The notes: generated from the letters alone by a model not told the origin. DNA of 64,000 nt from Haliotis asinina (GCF_037392515.1 NC_090288.1:3775501-3839500), one strand, 5' to 3'. Counted from the stretch's first letter, positions 33,201 to 44,989 are shown. Program-made: numbers and translations.

Positions 33201-36200
33201 CATAATTTATCATGTTATTATTGGATCTTTGGGGTAGGCGAAAGGTCAAAGCATCTGTTTGTGATGTGAAGACAAGGATTTGAATCCCCACATGGGTACG
33301 ATGTGTGAAGCCCTTTGGTGTCCTCCGTCGTGATATTGCTGGAATATTGCTGAACTTGCTCACTTACATAAATAGGTTATCTTAAGACATCTCCATTCAG
33401 AAGCTTATCTTGATTAAAGCTGAATATATAGTTACAAATCCATCAATTCTAAAATTTCAAAAGTCAGATATAAATATATATCCTGAAAGATTTAAGGCAC
33501 GGAATTTGACTTACTTGTTAACAAAGTAGATTGAATAAAACTTTCATTTTCAGTGATCACACCAACGCCAAGTCCATTTGCAGAAGGACTGAGGCAGCAT
33601 CATGAAGACGGCAGGGACTTTGACGTTACTAGTTGCATCTTGTTGCCACAGAATGGAGCAGAGGTGCAGGAGATGCTCAACTTCAGCAGATTTTACAAGA
33701 CTACCTTCCCCTACCAGGTACTTACCTCCCTTTCACCACCAGGTGAATGTTTCAGTCACTAATTTTATTAGTTTATTCATGGCAGGTTCGCAGTTACGTC
33801 TGAACCCAAGACCTTTGTCATGATGAGAGATGAACGTACCTTGGAAAGACGTGACCGAGAAATGTGTTTTGTATGCCCATGTCACTTGTGTTCCAAGTAT
33901 ATCACATTTTGTACAGCAGTTAGTTCATTGTAGGATGTCTAAGGCGAAGTTACAGTCACAATTCACTGCAGTAGATGAGGCTTATAATGGAGACTCCTGG
34001 TTTGCAGATTTTACAAGGTGCTGCTGACATTCGGAAAAAGAAAAACAACTTCTACCTGAAATGTAAGTCAATTTATTTTTCATTATCCTGACTCATGCTC
34101 AATTGCTTATCAGGATGAGTAGAAAACATCAGTTTTTTTCAGAAAATTACATATTAGACATTCAGTTGCTTGAGAAAAGATTGAGGGGCACTCCTGTACA
34201 GTAAGTCCATTTTGCTGGTTTTGCCATAAATGTACAAAGCTGTTTTCTGTTCACATCTTTAGGAGTATTCAAGTATAGTGAAAGAACATTATCTGGACTT
34301 TTCCATGTCTTATCATAATCAGTTGTATGTTTTTGGAGACTTGGTCCTGAACAATGTTGTCTGAACTTTGCTGCACTTAGAGGGGGACTAGTTGTCTGAA
34401 GCACCACAATTTTCAGTGCAGAGTTGTGCCCCTTAGATGTGCCAGGAAGCTATGGTTATGGGTTTGAATCTCAGTTGTCTGGTTTCCAGTTAATTTGCTT
34501 AGTTACCTGTCTCAAAGTATCACTTTGGATGTTACATTACACACGGTGTAATGCTCTTGAAAAGAAATGGTGCTGAATACAGCTGACTCTCTATAGTTAG
34601 ATCAAGTAATAATGAATCAAACTGTGAGGATTGTTTGCATCCCCTAATTTGCAATGTTAAGTATTCATATCCTTATCCAATACAAAACCTAAACACAATA
34701 ACAGTGATATTTTGGGAGGATGAATGGGAAGGTGATACATTACCGAGAACACACTCAGGGAAGTATCATATTGTGGCAGTTCCATTTTTCATTCAGTTTT
34801 TTTATATAAAAATGATTTGTTTTGTTGAAGAGGTTAAATGAAAAAACTTGGTCATCAACTCCAAGTGGTAATTTCTTATGGGAGGAAACTGAAACTTTGA
34901 TGGTATTCAGTGTAATTTCAGGCATTTGTTGCCTCAGTTTTATTTAATATTTTGTTGTGACTGATGTGTTTTATGAATTAGAATGAAAATTATCAAAGCC
35001 TTCATATTGAGTCTTTACTTGTTTGTGCATATTTCTCTGTTTAAATTCAGGGTCTAGTGGACACAGTATATGTATTGGCTGGTTTATTGTTGAGAATTAT
35101 TTGTTTGACAATGGGAAGCTGGGTACTACATGATCAATCTCCGTCACAGTCAGAAAGCGAATTTTTTGCCTGTTCATAAGTGATATGACTTGAATAATGC
35201 TAAGTGTTGCTCTGCCCACCGTATTCACTCATGATATTTTTCTGCTGTGAATTGAATGTTTGTCCATTTGATGATAATATCTTGATGATAAATTTACCCT
35301 TCAGTATTCCTCTGCATCACTCATCAACGCAACACTCTTGAAGACAACCTGCAGAAAGTCAAGGTCCCTGTACAGCTAATCTGGGGCAAGGAAGACAAGG
35401 TAGGTAACTCTGCCGGTTATGTCTGAAGACATTGAAAGTGAAGGTCAGATTTCAGCTCATCTGGTTTTCAAGGATGCTAACTCTACTGGATATATTGTCA
35501 ATCTTGTGTCAACCTAGTCAGCATCACCACTTGATCCTGTTAGTTGCCCTTTACGACAAGCATGGATTGCCTAACACCAATTTTAAACTGGGGAAGTCAT
35601 ACAGACAAACTGCCAGGACCGATACTTTAAAGAACGACTAAACTCAATTTTTTGGTACTCTTTTTACCACTGCATATGAATGATTTCTGGTTAGTCATAA
35701 ACTGAACACCGTTCTTTTTTAAAAAAGCTAGTGGTTAACCAAGCGCTTAAAAGTTGCTAAAAGCCGCCTGCTTTTCGCCCGCAAACGAAACCACAGACAG
35801 GTTACGTAACTCTGTTGCCAGAGCCTTGCAGTGACGTCATAGAAGGAACGATTTTCAGTTAGTTGTATAGAAAATGTGTAGGAAGCTCGTCACTTTGCTG
35901 ATTTCTCGACGTCACCAAAGACATGCCGAATTGTTGTGTTGTTGTCAATTACTCCTTGGGGTGGGATGATGGTGTCACTATGCACAGATTTCCACCAGAC
36001 CCTGTAGCTGTAAACCTAAACAGTCAGGAGACCGCATGCCCATCATATGCCATTATTTAAAAATATCCATGGTATTCCTTGTCTGATCATAACAAAATAT
36101 CCCAGCAGTGTAGTTTTTTTCAGATGCGTGGATGGTATAGTGACTGATCCAATTTGATCCTATTTCTGTGTTTTTAACCTCTATATTTAATCATGTTTTG

Positions 36201-39200
36201 TCAAAATATGATGTCTACAGGCACGTAGCAAGCCATTTGCTTCAGTCTGAAAGATTGCAAAGCTTTATATTTAGATAGTTTTGAGTGTTGGTTCAGCTGT
36301 GATAGCAAGTATCATACATAAATTTTGGTAGCTATGGTAGCTACCCTAGTTTATTATTTATGATAATAAAAACACACACTTGATTTATTTGAATTCGTAA
36401 ACTAAAAATGATGACTTTGCCTTTGGTAGAGAAATCTGAAAATCTTCTTAGGTAAAAAAAACTTATTACACCTATTTACCCAAGTACACAACAAATGCCT
36501 GTATGTATTCCTTATGTATCCTCAAAACAGTTTCGGCCCATAAGTGTTTTCAGGCTGCATGCGAAACAGATTACATCTTCCTTGCTGTAACTCGCCTTTG
36601 ATGGTATAAACCTACACATGTTATTTGTCATCATTCTCTGGATGGTCAGTTAATGAATTTATAACAGGTATAATTATTAGTAACACCACTCAGGTTACTC
36701 AACAAATGACAAAGGTTCCCATTTGACATTTCTCCTGTCTGGAGTAAATACTCAGCTATATAAATTAAGGTCTGTAATGGCAAATGTATTGTGTGTTATG
36801 TAATATGTGCATGTAAGTGATACAAGATGGTTTATCAGCTGAGTTACAAATACAAACATCGATCAAAGGATTAACCAATAACACACGATTGATTAATTAC
36901 TTCCACAGTGGATTTGTCAAAAGGCAGTGTGTGTAGATGTACTAATCTATACTGACTACACCATGTCGTAAAGTGCAAGTGTGAAAACATCAGAATCTGT
37001 ATGACAGAAAACACACACTAGATCACGTATGTGTGTGAAATATGATACACATTGGTAATCTATACAATGTATAAATGTTGCTGTCATGTTAGAAATTTAC
37101 TATAAGTTTAAGCAGACTGTGTGTTCTTTTAATAATTTTCAAGATCATACAAATATGACAATAAAGTAATTAGGGTGAGACAAAATACAGAGACATACAT
37201 CGGCTTCGTTATTTTTCCGTCCTAATAGTTTTTTACCATTTCTACCACTGGCAGATCCTTCAAAATGTTTCATTTGTTTTCACAATACATTTGTAATGAA
37301 GTAAGAATGACTTCACCTTAGTTGATCTGTCTATAATTAAACTCTCAATTGCGCATACAGACTGTGTGGCAGAGGTCACGAACCAGTCATGAATTCTGGG
37401 ACATCATCTGGGTACTCATGGGAGAAAAACAATAACAAAAGTTTACACCAGTCCACGGAAATTGCTCCGCATTAGTGCCCCTTTAAATAGCATTTATCCT
37501 CAGACAGGGCGGCGCCATTTTTGAAAATGGTGAAGTCACAGGCTAAAAGTCAGTTAGAATTATTGAGATTATGGGTTTTTTTCAAGTAGGAAAATCCAAA
37601 CTACTTTTTGCTAGTAGTTAAATGTGTATTTGAATCATGGCCAAAAGGATTTTGCATGCCACAGCTTGTAACATAACGACTTTTTCCACGGAAGCAAGAT
37701 GGGGGTCGAAGTGACATTAATATTGCAAGTAATATATTATTGCCCTCCACCTCGCTTCCAAGAGTGAAATTGTTGTGTTATAAGCAATGTCATGCAAAGT
37801 CCTACTGTCCATCAATAAAATATATATTTTACTACCAGTAGAAAGTAATTTTGATTTTGTAAGTCGCTGAAAACAAACTTAAATAGCATTCATTCTCAGA
37901 CAGGGCGCCGCCATTTTTGAAAATCATGAAGTCATGGACTAAAGTCCATTTGAATTAATGAGATTATGGTTTGTTTTCATCAAGTTAGAAAATCAAAACT
38001 ACTTTCTACTTGTAGTTAAATATGTATTTGAATCATGACCAAAAGGGTTTGCACGACACAACTTGTAACGTAACATAAGCGAGGTCAGTGTCGAAGTGAA
38101 AATACTGCGCGATAAATTTCTACACTTGCTAAATTTACTTGGTTTGTAAACGTTCATTCAGCAGTATGTAGACACTTGTCAATATACGTCTTTATACTTT
38201 GTTTCATAATCCTAATTACTTTATAGTCATACTTGTATGCATTTTGAAACTTAACAAAAAGAAGCGATCTGCGAATGTATAACAGGAATGTAATATCTAG
38301 ACATTTTATAGTTTGCCTATATTAATCAATTTATTAATTGATTCGCACGCACGCCCTAGTGTATGGAGTCTGCATCAGTACACTTCACGACGAAAACAAT
38401 GATTCTGTTGAAAGCTACGACAACTTAATAAAAACAAAATGCAAATATTAAAATTAAAACAAATTAAAGTTATAGGAGCAATGCCAGGCTCTTACCTTGT
38501 TCGAGGAATGTATCCATCAATATCCACAAAAACAAGTGATATGTAATTCATATGCAGATTTCAAAAGTGATGTGTCTTTTAACAGTCTAATATACGAAAA
38601 CGTGATGTATCATTTCAGGTTTTTCACATTGCTGTATAGTCACTCTGGTTACTCAAGATAGCGCACCTGACAACTTATTGCATAATGTGCGTCATTCTTT
38701 CAAAAAAAGTAATTTAGTTAGCCAATAATGAGCAATCAATCAATGTATTGGCGGTTAATCCTTTGAAAGAAGGGTGTTGTTTTTACAGACACATACATGA
38801 CAGAGTGTATTCAGTATAGATTAGTAAATGTACATACATAAAAACTACCTTTCGACAAATCACCATTGATATGCGCATAAAAGTAATTAATCAATCAGCG
38901 TGTTATTGGTTAATCCTTTGATCGATCCAGACAAAATAAATGCCAAATGGAGACCTTTGTCGGGTAATCTAAGTGGCGCTACCACTAATTATATCTGTTA
39001 TAAGTTCATTAACTGAGCATCAAGTGAATGATGACAAATAACACGTGTAGGTTTATACCACCTAACACAGATTACAACCAAGCGACACCAAGTGATTTTG
39101 ACAAAATCACCTATGAAAACAAGGGTTTAACTCGGAAACTAGGCAAAGCAGGAGACAAAACTAAATGACAGTAGATTGTGAGAACATAGAGCTTTCAGAT

Positions 39201-40323
39201 TTCACAACAGCTGTCGCGATTTCAGGTTTGTACAAAACTGTAAACGAAATAGTTTACCCCCTGAAATGTTGATGAATTCTGCTTAGACCCTCATGTCTAT
39301 ACCTACTATTAGTATTATGTCACGGAGACGGGTGCTCCTTCTAGTGACACAGTTTCAGGACGTGACCAACAAATCACGGAATAGAGCTGAGAAATCTCCG
39401 AAGATGGTCGAGCATGTTTCAAGTATTACCCACATTGCTTCTGATAGGGGCATTGTGTTTATGTCATTACCGCTAAACTACCAATATCGCTGCAATTGTT
39501 TCGCAAGTGGGGTGCTTTTGTTTACGTTTGAGATGCAGTTGTTTCAAATTTGCCGTAATTCCTTCAGAAACTTGGGGGGCCTGAATCTGGTAGAATAGCT
39601 TTTCTGATGGTATCAAAGGGAAGGGCACATCAAAGTAAAATGATGGAGGTCTTCGATTTCATGTCAGTTACTGTCTCTACGGATACATTGTTCATGAGGT
39701 ATTTTTGATATCTGGCCTCTGTCAATCTGTAGACTTGTATGTCCAACTCTTGAAAGAGCAGACTGTTGTGCAAACGTTTGTAGTGACAAGTCTAATAGCT
39801 ATTTTTAAGCATCAAGAGTTGTTTTGTATGTTGAGTATGTATCATGTCTTGAACTCCTGGTTAAATGTCACTGTTGAGAGCTGATATCTTTAAACGCTGT
39901 TTAAAGTCCTTAACAAAATATTCCATACAACCAACTTCTTAAGAAGCCCAAGCATATCCCATTCCAACATGTTGCAGTAGGGTTCTTATGGCGGAACACC
40001 ATGTATGTCGACCCACATTGTCCAGATTATACAACATCTCATATGCCTTGAGATTTGTGAAGCCCATTTCATACTTTGCTGGAATATTTCCAAAAGCGGC
40101 GTAAACCTAGACTCACTAAATCATACTCACTGACTAAAAGCAATTTATATATTTTCAGATCATAGATTTGTCAGGCATAGATGCCTTGAAGACTGGACTG
40201 TCCAAAGTAGATCGCGTTGACATAATTCCTGAGTGTGGCCATGCCATAACTCTCGACCAACCAGAGACCTACACACGTGTCATCATGGAGTACTGGGCAG
40301 CCATGGAGACAACTCACACATGA
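21251..40323 (+). CDS. ABHD6: ABHD6-like monoacylglycerol lipase (8 coding exons, complete)
   Basis: Exons 21251-21396, 22065-22227, 22572-22685, 23166-23298, 33554-33717, 34008-34062, 35305-35399 and 40159-40323. All junctions are GT-AG, phases agree, and the total is 1,035 bp (344 aa; human ABHD6 is 337 aa). An N-terminal signal anchor spans about residues 17-41, followed by 'CPSLILQVYFK' at the place of the human 'WPSALIRIYYW'. The alpha/beta-hydrolase core has the oxyanion motif LHGF at 88-91, nucleophile Ser159 in GLSMG, acid Asp289 in WGKED and His318 in ECGHA. The family hydrolyses monoacylglycerols, including 2-arachidonoylglycerol, and related lipids at membranes. The start is the ATG just before the anchor. 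The 5' UTR is undefined. Intron 4 (10.3 kb) is filled by a DIRS-like element in the same orientation. A family sister of ABHD6 remains possible. Confidence 0.92.
24198..25500 (+). pseudogene. gag-like region of the DIRS-like element
   Basis: Open pieces rich in Ser, Arg, Thr and His (for example 'RTDSRRSRSRSLGRS') precede the reverse transcriptase. The composition resembles SR proteins, but position and absence of an RRM point to a DIRS gag-like first gene. It is broken. Confidence 0.6.
25780..26500 (+). pseudogene. Reverse transcriptase remnant of the DIRS-like element
   Basis: Blocks of the DIRS/Ngaro type are visible: 'LLQKGTVEVIQPQSLTPGFY', 'SQFFSVAKKYSRGKFGLIYN', 'MKEFNKKF' and 'HFKMVHLPQLRLLI'. 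It is broken. Confidence 0.75.
26765..29277 (+). repeat. 173-bp tandem-repeat element inserted in the DIRS-like element
   Basis: About 14 diverged units of roughly 173 bp. The unit includes 'ggtttccatggaaacgtttc', 'cttagtctcaaaatggaggg', 'gagcacaactc' and 'tctgcaaaacttggcagata'. The left boundary carries 'gttgatgcctcgtccgtcc' and the right 'atatgtcatcttctgatgac'. Both boundary motifs recur in part at the 45.6-47.4 kb array. A block of 987 bp is duplicated inside (for example 27181 versus 28168). It sits between the reverse transcriptase and RNase H parts of the DIRS-like element, so it is younger than that element. Defined ends around a core array suggest a mobile, array-bearing element. Confidence 0.85.
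29290..29830 (+). pseudogene. RNase H remnant of the DIRS-like element
   Basis: 'INQFQMKAVIHAIHHW', 'RTDYSSVAFYVNKQGSTR' and 'VKACHIPGAYNVMADALS' fit the RNase H core that follows the reverse transcriptase in DIRS elements. It is broken. Confidence 0.75.
29860..30880 (+). pseudogene. Tyrosine recombinase remnant of the DIRS-like element
   Basis: After 'ILVAPYWPTRNWFPTL' (29.93-29.98 kb), the C-terminal block reads 'NPHDVRALASTLALHGY' and 'GCFWKSNTVFANHYLRDIAM'. It contains the H..R helix and the final Tyr of the recombinase family, which replaces the DDE integrase in this order. It is broken. Confidence 0.78.
31434..32800. mobile_element. TA-flanked inverted-repeat transposon, non-autonomous, 1,367 bp
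   Basis: The ends are 'ccgtatattactgtgtataa' and the reverse complement of 'ttatacacggtaatatacgg', nearly perfect over about 25 bp. TA flanks both sides (31432-31433 and 32801-32802). The flanks read together as 'actTAtcctgactcatg', which is the DIRS terminal motif, so the target was that element. No transposase frame is present. TA duplication suggests Tc1/mariner-like mobilisation, but the superfamily is not proven. Confidence 0.85.
33228..33366 (+). repeat. tRNA-derived SINE in intron 4
   Basis: Head 'ggggtaggcgaaaggtcaaa', 'atgggtacgatgtgtgaag' and 'ccgtcgtgatattgctggaa'. It lies just outside the right end of the DIRS-like element. Confidence 0.82.
34082..34150. repeat. DIRS terminal fragment in intron 6
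   Basis: 'ttatcctgactcatgctcaa' followed by 'tttcagaaaattacat' matches the terminal sequences of the intron-4 DIRS-like element. It is a solo end fragment, very short. Confidence 0.6.
35500..35580 (+). repeat. Dispersed repeat family B fragment in intron 7
   Basis: 'gtgtcaacctagtcagcatc' and 'gatcctgttagttgcccttt', then 'acgacaagcatgg'. A decayed copy. Confidence 0.6.
35923..36030 (+). pseudogene. THAP-domain N-terminal fragment
   Basis: An ATG opens a frame reading 'MPNCCVVVNYSLGWDDG' then 'VTMHRFPPDP'. This is the start of a THAP zinc-binding DNA-binding domain: the first Cys pair region and the conserved F/P block. The later Cys and His of the C2CH motif are not in the same open stretch. 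THAP domains occur in P-element-like transposases and in host regulators derived from them. Inside an intron next to an inverted-repeat element, a transposon origin is most likely. It could instead be an exon of an unrelated gene on the same strand, though no continuation was found. Confidence 0.6.
36600..39062. mobile_element. Long inverted-repeat element in intron 7
   Basis: The left arm is about 36600-36970 and the right arm about 38795-39062. Shared blocks include 'ggtataaacctacac', 'gttatttgtcatcattc', 'gatcaaaggattaaccaata' and 'actaatctatactga', in opposite orientations. The left arm carries about 115 extra bases. Between the arms lies a direct duplication. No transposase is seen. The family is unassigned. 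The THAP fragment 0.6 kb to the left may belong to the same original element. Confidence 0.8.
37485..38110 (+). repeat. Direct duplication inside the intron-7 element
   Basis: A block of about 220-240 bp starting 'cctcagacagggcggcgcca' (37.50 kb) recurs as 'tctcagacagggcgccgcca' (37.89 kb), offset near 395 bp. The two copies also share 'tatttgaatcatg' and 'gccaaaagg/gaccaaaagg' blocks. Confidence 0.8.
40056..40137 (+). repeat. SINE 3' fragment just upstream of the last ABHD6-like exon
   Basis: 'gtgaagcccatttcatac', 'ctggaatatttccaaaagcg' and 'gcgtaaacctagactcac'. It ends about 20 bp before the acceptor of exon 8, so it may influence that splice site. Confidence 0.75.
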
Positions 40324-43300
40324 ACCAAACTTTTAAAGAACTACACAACAGTTTGCTCAGGGTAGTTTTCTAGTCTTGACAGTTTTAGTTCGACTTTTGT
40401 TGGAAGTATTGTTTATGCTTTTCAGATATTTACATTATGCAGCACAATGCAGTTTGTCAAATAGTAGAAGTCGTAATTTATGTCAGCAGTTTTGTGTGGA
40501 TGAGAAAAGGATACATGTGAATTACATGGGAGTTTAGGTTATACTTTATATTATAATGGCTCATAAACATATAGCTTTGCTTTAGTATTTTGGGAGCATA
40601 TTGTTTTATTTATATTTTATTTGTGAAAAGTGTCCTCTGCCAAAATTGTAAAGGTATGTGACAATTTACATAGTATTGTTTTGTCAGTACCATCAATATT
40701 CAAAGTATTTAGTGATTTACTCAGTTTGAACAAGAGCCAGAATGGTACATTAAAATTTGAATGCTTCAGCTGAAATGAGAAACTGGTTCACAGTTTCATA
40801 ATATATGTTGTGTAACATAGAAAATGAGAATGAAATGCTAATAATTGTTTGTCTGTGTGAAATTTTACTTGTCTGGGAAGACATGCAAGTAGTTACTTAG
40901 ACAAACACTTAACAAGCAGTGAATGTATTTATCCTTTAAATTTACCCAGTAATTCCTTATCAAGGGTGACCAGAGGCAGTATGCCCATGGCTTGTAAAAA
41001 TTGAATTGGGCCAGTAAATCTCCACTGTCTTTGGCCAATTTCACAAATTAACAGATGTGTTTTCTTCTTTGTTTTTGATAGTATTTTGCATTTTTGTAAT
41101 AATTTGATTAGTGTCTACTTTCAAATTTTGGGCTTGTAAATTTTTTTGTGGACTAGTAACTTTCAGACATAGCTAGCCCGACTGGGTTGCAAAAGGTGGA
41201 AACTATATTGCACACTGACCATGGGTGGCCCCATCCTCTGAGTTCTTGCAGGTTTTTGTCAGTGTCCTCAAAACAAAATATGTCCAACATATTTTTAGCT
41301 AGGAATTGCATAACCATCTTTACATTGTCCATGGAAATTTCCTTTTTGCAAAATGTCTATGCCTGATCTTTTCCATCATTTCCTTCCACTAAAGATTAAG
41401 GATGAAAAGCAGTAAATGACTTTATGTGTATTTCACCAACTTTGCAGAAAGGCCTTCCTGCTGCAAAAAACTTGTAAATGTTAGCCATAAGGCAAATTGT
41501 AGTTTTTGGAAAGATTTGGGTTTTTTTGCAGAATCGTTGTCTCGTGAAGGTCACATTTTCTTTTGACAGGTATTGTTGTTGTATTCTATAAATGTTTCTT
41601 TTAAAATGAATTAAGTTCTTAAATGTTCAAAAGCAGTACTGTGTGACTATTTGCATTTATCACCTGTAACTTATACTTGCCAATGAAATTATTACAAGTA
41701 AAACAAACTTTTGTTCGCTCGTCTTCTGACACTTGCCTTAGGTCTGATTGTCCAGTGTGTTAGTTTGTGTTGATACTTTCGACACAAGCTTGCATTTACC
41801 ACACTGGATAACTGGTAACTTATTATGTGTATGTACATGTTTTGATGTAGGATAAACTCTGACAAAATATTTTATTTATTGAAAAGTTGATTCTGAAAAT
41901 AATTCCAGAGCAATATTGAATGATGTATATTTTTACATGAAATCAAACCTTTTAATCAGTGGATGATATATACATCATAAGATAATCATCCTCATCCTCA
42001 TCCTCATGATGTCACAATAATCATAAACATGAGAAAAGCTTTAAATACTTTCATAAATCACCATACAATCAAATTATGGTCAGTGTTTCACTGAGTATCT
42101 TATGTTTATTAGTTTTCGAATTAGCTTGCAATTCATTCGTCTGCTTTTGATTCAAACATATATGAAAAAGAAGTAGATATCCATGAATTCTCTCCCTTAC
42201 GTGTATCACTTCTAAATGCCTTTCAAAAAAAAAACTGCATATAGTAGTCTCATGGACAGTGGCCTATTGATTTCTTATCACAGTGCTGCAAATCTCACCC
42301 CTTGTTCAGTATTAGTATTTGGTCACTGGACTGTGGGCTCCATGTTTTGTGGATTACATCAGATATCTCTGACTTGTGGGCATGATTGTCATGGTAAACA
42401 GACTGCCTCCAGCACAACTGAATTCCTCTTCAAAGTGGCATTGGAACAATGTTTCTAGCTACTTATAGTCATCGGCTATTTATCTTTCTCTGACAATTCC
42501 TGTACTGTGGATATTGTATTCTACTGAATTGCCTTCCTGCCGTACAATTGTATGTCTTGCTTTTGCAATTTAATGTATGTATTATTCACAGATCTATGCT
42601 TTGTGCACATAAATTCTAGGTACTGGGTATACTTGCTCCAGAAATGGTCAAGAATCCACTATGCAGCCTTACTGCTGAAAATATTGTTAAAGGGACAGGG
42701 AGTAGAGCTTCTTAGCACTTCATCTAGGCTTCATAGACTCAGTTCCAGAAGAGGTCCAAGACTCATGGAGCTGTCTTAGTACTAAACATTTGTACTGAAG
42801 TTTTACAGGCAAAGGGATGTTAGCCATAAGACTGGTCATTCTGGGTCCACATGTTTGTGGAGTAATACGACCTTATAAGATTTGTCAGTTAGTGCCCATG
42901 TTTATAAGGTATGATGAGGTTAGCACTAAGACTTCTCCGTGTTCAAGTATGGGAGTTAATATGACCTTAGCACTAAAATATCTTTGTGCATGCTCTCCCT
43001 TCTCATCAGTAAAATGACCTGTTGCAAAATAACCAACAACCCAGGAATCAAGTGTACGATTGCATTTTCTTTCTCCAAGCAGGGAATCGATAGTCACAAG
43101 TGATCTGTTTTGTCACAAAGCTGTGGACATATGTCTGACTATAAACCTTTACAAGCTGTTATTTTTCACCTCTGTCTGTTACTTTTGTGCTTGATTTCAT
43201 GTAAGTTTTTATAGAAAGCAGTTGTCAACTGGATTTCCAATGTGTTTTGTGTCTCATTCATGTCAGTGTTTGCATGTTTTTTTTATTCCTCAGATTTGAC

Positions 43301-44265
43301 ATGGTCTTCATTTTGAAAAACCCAAGATGGCTGCTAATGCCTGAATAAGTGCAGTATTCAACACCATCAAAATACTTAAGGGACATGAGCCTGTGAATCA
43401 TATGTCAAGTGTTTATGGCAGATATTTTGTGTCTTTTAGTAACCATGTCTCTGAATATTCTGAGTAAAATGTTAGATTGCCTTTGCACTATACAGAAATC
43501 AGGCACAGTTAGGGTTTACGAAAAGTTGACACAAATATGAGATCATAGTGACATATGTGCAGCATTACTTCAGTTAATATAGAGTTAAAAGCTGCATTGT
43601 ATGTGTTGTCATGACTGATGGAGGAAGGTTGTGTGTGAACTCCCCCTCGATGTATTAACACGAGCTAGGACAGACAATGTCTTAAGTTCTGCCTCATTTG
43701 TCACAGTGTTTAATTGCTCAGATTTTACTGAAATGGATTTAATGGTTCCAAGTTTTCTAGCAATCTATTGATGCTATTGTGATACATAGAGACAGTTCAT
43801 ATTTTATGGTTAAGGAGGGGTGAGGATTTTTGTGGAGCGGCATGTACAATGTGTAACCCCCTCCCATATTTTTAAATCATATTTTAATCTTAAATATATT
43901 TAGGTACAAAATTTGTGATTCCCTAGTACATGTGTATAAAATAGATGACTCCCTAACACAACAAAATGGGAACCCCGCCTCAAAATCATCATCCGCCTAG
44001 CCATAAATTATGAATGGTCTCTTATGATGCTTCCTCATGTACAAATGTTTGGTGGTATCCACTTGTCTTTCAGAGTTACCTCCCTTGTCGTGACTTCATG
44101 AGCTGTTTTATGCTCGAATGTGTTCATCTCATATGCATTCATTTGGAGGCTGATATTCCATGCAGATGTTGCTGTTTCTTGAGGAATGGTGTTCAGTTTA
44201 CACATCTGTGCAATAATATAAATATACCCTTTGAAAGATTGTTGTGTCAATAAATGTTTTATATG
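40324..44265 (+). other. Putative long 3' UTR / 3' flank of the ABHD6-like gene
   Basis: No gene is supported. An 'aataaa' at about 44249, in 'gtgtcaataaatg', is a candidate distal poly(A) signal, and nearer sites may exist. It contains a 'gagttacctccctt' motif near 44.07 kb and a palindromic repeat fragment at 42.83-42.99 kb. The UTR extent is a guess from sequence alone. Confidence 0.35.
42830..42990. repeat. Palindromic dispersed repeat ('atgggagtta' type)
   Basis: 'aatacgaccttataag', 'gttagcactaagac', 'caagtatgggagttaatatg' and 'accttagcactaaaat' match, in part, the better copy at 56.3-56.6 kb. Confidence 0.5.
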
Positions 44266-44403
44266 ATATATTATAATTGTATTCATTATGATGATGATTA
44301 TGTCACTCATATGGTGATTTACATGCCTGTGAGGGTAGTGGGGTATCCCAGTGCTTAAAGTGTTCGCTCACCACACAGAAGACCTGGGTATGATTCCCCA
44401 CAG

Positions 44404-44483
44404 CGACAGAGCTTCCAACCCAAAGGAAAAAAGCTTCAGAAGCTGGGGTCAAGGGGCTTGAGGCCCCGTCGTGTCCAGGGCGG

Positions 44484-44563
<80 letters not shown>

Positions 44564-44889
44564 GGAGAGAGAGCAAGTGAGCCCCCTTGGAGCTGAAGAA
44601 AAGTAGTGTTTTTAACACCATAAAATTGCTTTGAAATTACCATGCTGAGGGAAAGTATTAGCTGTACAACCGCCATTCAGCCAATCAAGTAACACATTGC
44701 AATCGCATAGAGTGGTGTTGTATACAAAAGAGGTATTGATGAGCGAAAATTGAGTGAAAAAGTGGCTTTGATTAATTTACGCTAATTTTTTTTTAAAAGC
44801 CAGAGATTATCAATGTCTGCCGTGAGAGTGTGACAAATGCTTAAGAACCGTGAGTCTCACGCCAAAGGCGTGAGAGTTGGCAGGTCTGC
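44404..44889. mobile_element. Insertion of about 485 bp within the SINE
   Basis: Contains 'gaggccccgtcgtgtccagg', a T run (about 44489-44522), (GT)n (about 44531-44558), and 'cgtgagtctcacgccaaagg' followed by 'cgtgagagttggcaggtctg'. No coding sequence. Ends are defined only by interruption of the SINE. Its family is not assigned. Confidence 0.6.
44489..44580. repeat. Poly(T) and (GT)n microsatellite
   Basis: About 34 T followed by 'ataattttg', about 14 GT units and a short purine tract. The length is likely unstable and assembly-sensitive. Confidence 0.9.
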
Positions 44890-44989
44890 AGCAGTACAAT
44901 GCGGGAAGCCCAATTCTGGTGTCAACCACTGTTATGTTGCTGTGATATTGCTAAAAGCGATGTAAACCAAACTCACTACATGCCTGTGT

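Larger units (their letters stand above)
44332..44977 (+). repeat. tRNA-derived SINE split by a later insertion, with target-site duplication
   Basis: The head 'gtagtggggtatcccagtg' to 'gattcccca' (44332-44403) and the body-tail 'gggaagcccaattctggtg' to 'aaaccaaactcact' (about 44890-44977) are two halves of one SINE. The 11-bp 'acatgcctgtg' flanks it at 44321-44331 and 44978-44988, as expected for target-primed insertion. Confidence 0.85.

Noticed and set aside
39293-39598. 101-codon frame in intron 7 of the lipase gene
   Set aside because: No recognisable motif. It lies in intron sequence beyond the inverted-repeat element.
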